Shown: one piece after another, positions 57,436-64,000 of the stretch
Layout of the letters: each line of letters begins with the position of its first letter
Numbering within the stretch: position 1 is the first letter of the stretch
Assembly (NCBI RefSeq): GCF_914767665.1
Contig: NC_059502.1
Span: 12,400,001 to 12,464,000, forward strand
DNA: 64,000 nucleotides
DNA from: Harmonia axyridis
Lineage: Eukaryota; Arthropoda; Insecta; Coleoptera; Coccinellidae
Direction: 5' to 3'
Made by a program: the position numbers and the translations under genes
Notes under the pieces: model-generated
What the model saw: only the letters and a program-made list of their open reading frames with translations
Told to the model about the DNA's origin: nothing
Database searches by the model: none

Positions 57436-58724
57436 CAGGCAAATTGACAAGTCCCCGGTGTACCATAATAAAACAGATTCTTTTGGCATAGTTCGATTTT
57501 ATTATTCAACATAGTTGCCTTCGAGGGGATACAGCGATTATAACGATCTTCCAAATTTCGATACCATTTTTGTAGTACGATTTGTCTTTCGCTTCAAAAT
57601 TGGCCTCAGTTTCGGCGATTACTTCTGCATTGGCGCTAAATTTCTTTCCAGCGAGCATTCTTTTGAGGTCTGAGAACAGGAAAAAGTCGCTGGGGGCCAG
57701 ATCTGGCGAATACGGTGGATGCAGAAGCAATTCGAAGCCCATTTCATGCAACTCTGCCGTATTGTTTTCATTGATTTGTGACACGGCGCATTGTCTTGAT
57801 GAAACGGCACGTTTTTTTTCTTCAAATGGGGCCAATTTTTAACGATTTCATTCTTTAAACGATCCAATAACGCTATATAATAACCGCTGTTGATGGTCTG
57901 GCCCTTTTGGAGATAATCAATGAATATTATACCATGCGAATCCCAGAATACTGATGCCATAACCTTGCCACCTAACTGTTGTGTTTTGCCTCGCTTTGCA
58001 TTCGGTTCATCGTGTGAAATCCACTCAGCTAACTGTCGATTGGACTCCGGAGTGAAATGATGGAGCCATGTTTCATTCATTGTCACATTTCGACGCAAAA
58101 ATTTAGGTTTATTGCACTTAAACAGCTTCAAACACTGCTCAGAATAATGAACACGTTGTTGATTTTGATCGATTGTGAGCTCGTGCGGCACCCATTTGGC
58201 ACACAGCTTTCTCATGTACAAATATTCGTGAATGATATGATTAACACATTCAAATGATATCTTCACAATGTCTGCTATCTCGATCCACTTCACTTTACGG
58301 TCATTCAGAATTATTTTGTGACCTTTTCTGATTTTTTCGTCGATGACAGCCTCTTTTGGGCGTCCACTGCGTTCGCCGTCTTCGGTGCTCATTTCACCAC
58401 GTTTAAACTTAGCATTCCAATCGATGATGGTTGATTTTCCTGGTACAGACCCCGAAAACTCTTCATCAAGCCAAGATTTCGCTTCAACTCAATTTTTTTC
58501 CCTTCAAAAAGCATTATTTCATCAGCACACGAAATTCTTTTTTTTCCATCTTTTTTCAAATAACAAAAGTAGCTACACTCACAATGCAATATCTCACAAA
58601 CTAATGATCGGACTGCTGTCAAATTTTGACACGTATCGATTGAAGGTTGGTTCTGAATAAAAATCATATGGATTTAATACTAGCACCATCTGTGCATCAG
58701 ACCGGGGACTTTTCAATTGCCCTA
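57436..58724 (-). mobile_element. Mariner transposon, near full length, inactive (copy B)
   Basis: About 1.29 kb with both terminal inverted repeats: left CAAATTGACAAGTCCCCGGT (from 57440) and right ACCGGGGACTTTTCAATTGC (to 58720), with TA at the flanks. On the minus strand the transposase runs from a shifted N-terminus near 58600 through MSTEDGERSGRPKEAVIDEK, then LCAKWVPHELTIDQNQQRVH. The first catalytic site reads TMNETW (58066-58080), so Asp has become Asn. The second, HQDNAPCHK, is intact (57793-57795). A frameshift near 57770 precedes the third, YSPDLAPSDFFLFSDLKRML. The coding end is near 57510. Length and DD34D spacing are those of a cecropia-type mariner. It abuts a dispersed repeat at 58724. 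Confidence 0.96.
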
Positions 58725-58945
58725 ATATTAGACGTTCATGGAAAACTTATCTTGAGCTGAAAGTTTGCATATTGGGGTTTGAGTCAATGATTTTTCTCCA
58801 TAAAATATTTTCAGATCTCTACAACTTCCGGTTATACTGGAAACAGACTACTACTTCCTTATTTCAAATGGCACACTAAGTATATTATTGCATCATTAGA
58901 TAGTTTTTTTGATGACAATTTCTGCAATTTTGCCATTCTGAGCAA
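58724..58945 (+). repeat. Dispersed repeat, copy 2 (first copy at 18185-18445)
   Basis: Colinear with 18220-18440: ATTAGACGTTCATGGAAAAC, TTTTCAGATCTCTACAA, CTTCCTTATTTCAAA and ATTGCATCATTAGATAG. The mariner sits exactly at its left edge, at a TATTAGAC that is continuous in the other copy. Confidence 0.7.
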
Positions 58946-59847
58946 TTTTAGTTTCTGTCGGTATATGTTTCAGCAAATCCTTGTAACCGCATTATTCTCC
59001 ACAGTTTTCATCCAAATTGGATGAAATTTGGTATGGGTATCTAGTTTCAGTTTTAGATAGCCCCGTATGAATTTTATATACCTATACGATGTGTGTCCAA
59101 AATAAGCAGAGAACGCTGTGAGCTAAGGGAAAGGAATAGTTACCTTGGCAAATGTTACAGAGGTAGCGATCTCGACAATTAAAGCTATTGATTTTTTCTC
59201 TTCCTCTTCTGGGAAATGGATATACAAGTTTATATCAGAAATATATATTAGATAGTGAAGGTTCTTCTGTCACAATATTGTCATAATTTTGAGATTTATT
59301 TATAGTAAACATTGTGTTACATCTATTCACAGATTTTTTTCATATGAGTTATATCTCATTCCCTGTGAAGGATTATTTTGCTATTAGTATTATATTCACA
59401 AATCTCTACTACAAGACCATCATCAGAATACCACCTTTTTTGCCCATTAAATTCTCCTAGAATTCCTTCTCTCGTCTTCCACGAAAGCATTTCCCGGATG
59501 TAACCGAACAAACAAATTGCACCGAGAGCTCGACGATCAGCTCAATACGCCATATCTGGCCGACGTACCTAACCGGCATACATCTTGCCTCATTCACTCC
59601 GAGCAATCGTTGATGGAGTCACGGAACCAATATCCATCGGTTCCAACAGTTAATGCATATCCGAAGCATCGGATCTTCGCCTGAAAGACGGTAGAACCGG
59701 AGGAAAATAGTGTTTATAAAGGCCGTTTCGCAAGATTAACGCTAATCCTGCGCCATAGTCAATTTACGAGCGCGAATGATTTTCCGCAGCGTTAGTCGTT
59801 ATCGGCTTTCCCCTCCTCGGTGGAAATCTTTCGATGAGGAGGAGGTG
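58946..59847. other. Intronic DNA, no gene seen
   Basis: 59460-59770 is GC-richer and apparently unique. No domain recognised. Confidence 0.3.
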
Positions 59848-59950
59848 ATCCACTCGAATGGTGTCTGTACCATTAGGAGAACAAAATTACAGCGGGACGA
59901 TTTAAGGATTTCCCGATGGAAGTTTTTGTTTGCGGGTATACGGAAGGTAA
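59848..59950 (+). repeat. Local direct repeat, copy 1 (copy 2 at 60808-60910)
   Basis: Shares CACTCGAATGGTG, GTACCA(T/C)TAGGAGAACAAAA, TTACAG(C/G)GGGACGATT and GATGGAAG with 60808-60910 at about 85% similarity. Confidence 0.85.
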
Positions 59951-60365
59951 CTGTTTTTGGTTGAATCGATCAACTGTAATTCTATTAAATTGGGATAATG
60001 AAACACCGGATTTCTGAACTAATATATTGAATTTGGCTATACAAGTTATGTGTTTACAAGGTAACAGCTACGAGCGTACTGAATATGATACCTCTATTTT
60101 CTGGGGATGTTAAGTGTCGCTTTGGATTTTGCATACCAAAGCGCAATCCAAGTCCCTGATTGGTCCACGTCTTCATTCCTTGCCCTAAGATGTGACTTCA
60201 GGATGACCATATGTAGCGCCAATGTGGCGCCAAGGATGTTCCAGTTCTATTTTTAGCCCTCGCTGTACCTGCAGGGGTTGGTTTCTCGACCTAAATGCGT
60301 CTTTCTGAATATTCAACTGCCCGTAAAGTTTGCTTGAAATTCACTTGACGCAACAGTAACCAACT
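59951..60365. other. Intronic DNA, no gene seen
   Basis: Nothing recognised. Confidence 0.3.
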
Positions 60366-60438
60366 TTGGTTTCGTGTCTATCTGTCGTTCTGTGTATCCG
60401 CAACTCTTCATAATAGCCTCAACTTATGACGGGTTTTC
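60366..60438 (+). repeat. Local direct repeat, copy 1 (copy 2 at 61003-61075)
   Basis: CTTTGGTTTCGTGT, TCTGTCG, TCTGTGT(A/G)TCCGCAA and AGTTTTCC-type text, in the same order at 61003-61075. With the 59848/60808 pair this shows that a segment of about 640-960 bp was partly duplicated or assembled from repeats. Confidence 0.8.
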
Positions 60439-60449
60439 CAATAGCGATG

Positions 60450-60815
60450 ATACAATAAATAAATAAAAATGGCTGACACTTGGTAATGAATGAAGAAAAG
60501 AAAAAGAAATACTATTTCCAAGTGTGTAAATATCTTATCTATCTGGTTAATGTTTCGGCAAAATGCCATCCACATAACCATTGTCAAACAGAAGATTTCC
60601 ACAATATTACGTAGGAATCAAAATTGAAAGTTACCCAAGGAGAATGCACGCCATCGAAGGAGAGTAGCGATATACCGGTTTCACCCTTGTTAGGGATCAT
60701 CATTACCGCATACTATTTCGTTTGTTCGTCATCTTGGGTTGAGTTATGCGGTACTGATGATCCCAAACAAGGGTGAAACCGATATATTGCTACTCTCCTT
60801 CAATGGCGTGCATTA
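60450..60815 (-). repeat. Dispersed repeat B, inverted copy with a palindromic 5' end
   Basis: Minus strand: GTGGAAATCTTCTGTTTGAC down to CATTACCAAGTGTCAGCC (60602-60470) equals the 3' half of 33398-33725. The 5' half (ATATCGCTACTCTCCTTCGA) spans 60643-60711 and occurs again in opposite orientation at 60748-60815, making a hairpin around TTCGTTTGTTCGTCATCTTG. The other copies of this repeat are not palindromic. Confidence 0.8.
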
Positions 60816-60910
60816 CACTCGAATGGTGGGTGTACCACTAGGAGAACAAAATTACAGGGGGACGATTCAAGGATTTGCCCGATGGAAGATTTGTTTGCGG
60901 GTGTACATAA
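60808..60910 (+). repeat. Local direct repeat, copy 2 of 59848-59950
   Basis: Begins directly after the repeat B palindrome (CACTCGAATGGTGGGTGTAC). About 85% similar to 59848-59950. Confidence 0.85.
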
Positions 60911-61002
60911 GGTATACCAAAGCTTTGTGATCACTTCCGGGATAAGAAATTTATTTTTGAAAATTCGAAATGTTCACTCGAAAAATGTATTTTGAACAAC
61001 TT

Positions 61003-61075
61003 TGGTTTCGTGTTTGTCTGTCGGTCTGTGTGTCCGCAAATCCTCGTAATAGTCTCAACTTATAAAGAGTTTTCC
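61003..61075 (+). repeat. Local direct repeat, copy 2 of 60366-60438
   Basis: ACTTTGGTTTCGTGTTTGTC then TGTCCGCAAATCC, matching 60366-60438. Confidence 0.8.
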
Positions 61076-61084
61076 CTCAATGTT

Positions 61085-61180
61085 ATAAACATAGAAAGAG
61101 GGAGCATATGCCATTTTCAGTAGACAAATTTTCTCCCCAACATGAACTATCGACTTTGACAAGAAGCGCGCGGAAATGAA
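61085..61180 (-). mobile_element. THAP-like non-autonomous element, terminal fragment
   Basis: ATAAACATAGAAAGAGGGAG, then GCAAATTTTC-like and CCAACATGAACTATCGACTT text, equal to the first 95 bp of 61930-62476. The rest of the element is missing. Confidence 0.75.
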
Positions 61181-61255
61181 TCTGTACTGATTTTAGATCA
61201 GGAAATACTTATATTAATGTGAGCTTACCTTCTCTGTTGTAATAATTTAATAAAT
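61181..61255 (+). repeat. Local direct repeat (second copy at 61626-61690)
   Basis: TGTACTGAT..AG(A)TCAGGAAATA and GTGAGCTTACC(T/C)TCTCTGTTG are shared with 61626-61690. Origin unknown. Confidence 0.75.
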
Positions 61256-61929
61256 CAGATCGAAAAGAATGCCTGCCTTCTGATTGAGTCCAATACCATT
61301 CATTCACCCCATGAAACATAAATTGCGAAGTTCGAAATATCAGTTAGAATACCGGTAGCAATCCTATCAGTTGATTGCTTTTTCTTCAGTCGTATAATGG
61401 ATTTGTTTGCCCAGGTTGTAAGCGACAATAAAATAATTGCGAGAGCGATGACTTGTTTTAAAATTCAATCTTATTGATCGGCTGTAAAATTCGATTTAAA
61501 TATCTCTGCAATGGGTGTTTCTGTTAGATTGAAATATCGTTTTCCCATTGCCATTTGCATAGTGATCAACTTTCTTGTCACCCAAAACTCGAGTAGGCTC
61601 ATTTCTCCGATGCCTGAAGCAATTTGTACTGATGTCAGGTCAGGAAATAATTATAATAGTGTGAGCTTACCCTCTCTGTTGTAATCGAAAAAGCTGCAGG
61701 AGCTTATAAATGTATAATGAATTCTCTGCAATGCTGAGCTCCAATAGATAAGACGGACGAACGGAAACAGAACATGGAGGTTTTAGGTTATAATACCGTA
61801 GATTGAAATGTAAAAATGCTCGAACAAGTGGATTTTAGTTCGAAGGGAATTAATTTTCCTTTCCATATGGCTTTTTCCATTTTCATTGAATTGAATAGAA
61901 AATATGAGAATTGAGGTAAATATTCAGAA
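61256..61929. other. Intronic DNA; second copy of the GTGAGCTTACC repeat
   Basis: 61626-61690 repeats 61181-61245. Otherwise nothing recognised; the 73-codon minus frame at 61788-62009 begins in the THAP-like element. Confidence 0.4.
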
Positions 61930-62476
61930 TAATAAACATAGATAGAGGGAGCATATGTCATTTTCAGTAAGCAAATTCTGTCCCCAACATGAACTATCAA
62001 CTTTGACAAGAGGCGCGCGGAAATGAAAACATATCAGTGATACGATATTTCACTCAATTCGCGAGATTTTCCACAAAGAACTCACTTCTTATGTCCCATA
62101 GTGAATCAGCGTTTCATATTAACTCAAAATATATTGAAATAAATACCTCATTATATCAGAAATTCAGAAAACAAACTTCAAGCGCTCCAAACGACGTGAA
62201 ACAACCGATGACATTAGTATAGCAAAAGTTGCCAACCTTGGATTTCAGCAGGTAGATACAGAAAATAATAAATATTCCGCTTATTATAAATTAGACAAAT
62301 AGGAAAAATATCGGATTCCAAATTTTCAATTTTGTATATTTGATCGGATATCACTCAAATGAATATATTTCATTCAATATAATATACATTCATAACGATA
62401 TAGTAAAATTGTGGATTTGAAAATATATCACAATCCGACAACGTAATATAACCATGTTCGGGACATGTAAAAATGG
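61930..62476 (-). mobile_element. THAP-like non-autonomous element, copy 4 (inverted)
   Basis: The terminal repeat AATAAACATAGATAGAGGGA is at 61930; the opposite end is truncated near GGACATGTAAAAATGGCAT. The minus-strand frame starts at about 62101 with MGHKK, then a stop in place of the first Cys, then VLCGKSRELSEISYH and TGA. The 61-codon plus frame at 62037-62222 is a shadow, repeated as the minus frame 23729-23911 in copy 3. Confidence 0.78.
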
Positions 62477-64000
62477 CATCATGGATCGTTCAACGCCAGA
62501 ACAAAACCTCCAAATTGTATAAGGAAAAAATTGTTCAATTTTTGTCAAACCCGCATAGTTTTTTCTCCAAGCGCCTCATGGACAATATCAACCGGGATGA
62601 AAGCATTTTAAGAAAATTTCTCACATTATTCGTAATAGAAACATGTAACCGCACCAACACCAGAACATTGCGCATTTACATACTCTCACTTAACGACGAT
62701 GTTCCCCAAACTTCACAATTGAGTCTCAACGGTTGGCAATAACAATCCTAGGAATGTCTCCGTTAGATAATGTCTCCTAGAGCCCGAGATCCCACAATAG
62801 AATGGCACTGAACACATTCTCAGGGAGAATTTGTTTCCCAGGAAAAAAGCGTTTATTTATGAGCACGACGGCGAGAACATAATAGGGACAGAAGTGGTTC
62901 CATCTCGCAACAATATGCCTAAGATAAGCCGCGAGATTCTTGTCTTTATGGGGGGAAATTGAAAATTTATGAGGAACTTCTCTCGAGGTTTCATCTGAAT
63001 TAATCAGTTATTCAGGATGTAATTTAGTAGGGTAGGAGTTTGTACAACGTATAGTTTTTAGCTCCTGTGAAATATGGGGATGACAAGTTTCGGAGCTAAA
63101 GATCATTGGTAATCGGGATTATTTATTGGATCAACTATAAATCTTATGAAAAAAACTGCATATTTTACATAATAGTTTATTATTTCCTTTCAGTTTCAAA
63201 TTATCGCAAATACAATAGTATATTCTAAAACAAGTTGTAGAATGGGCTCCTGTTCCAACACGGATGCGAAATTCGAACGCTTGAATGTTGGAATTGCCTT
63301 CTGCAACGAGTATTAGACGATATGTTCTCTATTTCAGTCAAGTTTTGTAAATATAGACGAAATTCAATAAAAATTCAGATTAAACATCCTAGTGACTTTT
63401 GTATTGTATTTTGGCAGTTGGTGTGACTGTTACGAAAATTGACAGATTACGAAATTTGAATTTGAATCATACGTTTCTTACGTTTCGAATTTTGGTATAT
63501 CTTATAATTACGCATCAAATTCATGAATTTTTATTATTATTATTTATTGAAAATAAATCGATTTAACACCACCAGAATTGAGAGAAATTGTGAATAATGT
63601 TGCAAATCATTTCACTATACCCAAATTATATTATATTGACAATTGTTGGTGTTGAAATTTGATAGGATAGTTAGTATTGACAACCACAAAACGAAAAATA
63701 TAACTGAAAACAATGCTTTAATGAATTCATTAGAGCACTGTTCTTAGCACTGTAATGAACTCATTTCGATACTGAAATGGGAAGAATATTGTATTCAATA
63801 CAAATAATGTAGGTAATCATAGCAATACACGATAAAAATTTTGATCAATCTTGGTAGATATGAACGGAAAGATTATATTCTTTTGGATCTTGATTAGCCC
63901 AAAACTTGAATTGTGAAATGATTCGAAAGGATCATTATTTTAAGGATTTATAATAATTATAATAAACTAAAATGATAAAGATGAATATACAAAATGGCGA
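62477..64000. other. AT-rich intronic DNA to the window end, no gene seen
   Basis: The 89-codon plus frame at 62473-62742 has no recognised domain. Several ATT-repeat tracts occur (for example 63530-63550). The Lar intron continues past the window. Confidence 0.35.

Overview
The window is AT-rich eukaryotic intronic DNA, almost certainly from an insect. A beetle is plausible, but nothing in the sequence fixes the species. The only host coding sequence I can support is two adjacent plus-strand exons, 34455-34586 and 34872-35036. Joined through a 285-bp intron, they encode the first immunoglobulin domain of the LAR-type receptor protein tyrosine phosphatase (Lar). Everything left of 34454 is then the tail of a very long upstream intron (at least 34 kb here), and everything right of 35037 is the start of another (at least 28.9 kb here). 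I found no further Lar exon.

The introns are filled with transposon remains. Left intron: a THAP-like non-autonomous element (1-472, 16153-16727, 23435-24020); fold-back elements (3065-3986, 4511-4923, 10461-10662, 11761-11950, 23048-23319, 26287-27456); a broken mariner (5336-6253); a rosa/DD41D-like Tc1/mariner (7004-7900); a LINE with RNase H and a TAA-type tail (9438-10340); a second mariner lineage (13430-14460); two endonuclease-type LINE fragments (15640-16125, 27965-28930); and a nearly full-length Tc1 with long terminal repeats (31013-32391).

Right intron: a local tandem duplication (36421-37524) whose first copy carries a 401-bp GC-rich inserted element, with the second copy as its empty site; a fold-back element (38437-39063); a Crypton-like recombinase fragment (40060-40552); a mariner fragment (41330-41610); LINE fragments (41830-42810, 44065-44215, 53132-53760, 54795-55385); a Tc1 end (44500-45028); a CTTGA-rich palindrome (46437-46719); a decayed copy of an uncharacterised multicopy protein family (50405-51060); a near-complete mariner (57436-58724); and a repeat cluster at 59848-62476 that includes further THAP-like copies.

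The most interesting host signal is a consensus zero-length exon at 56769/56770: a polypyrimidine tract and CAG directly followed by GTAAGT, with a second GTAAGT 37 nt downstream. This is the signature of a recursive splice site and suggests that the long intron after the first Ig exons is removed in steps. Several GC-richer stretches without recognisable repeats (for example 14860-15060, 20880-21180, 37527-38080, 51240-51780, 53830-54190) are candidates for conserved intronic regulatory DNA. No bacterial-type genes, CRISPR arrays, rRNA or intact tRNA genes are visible.
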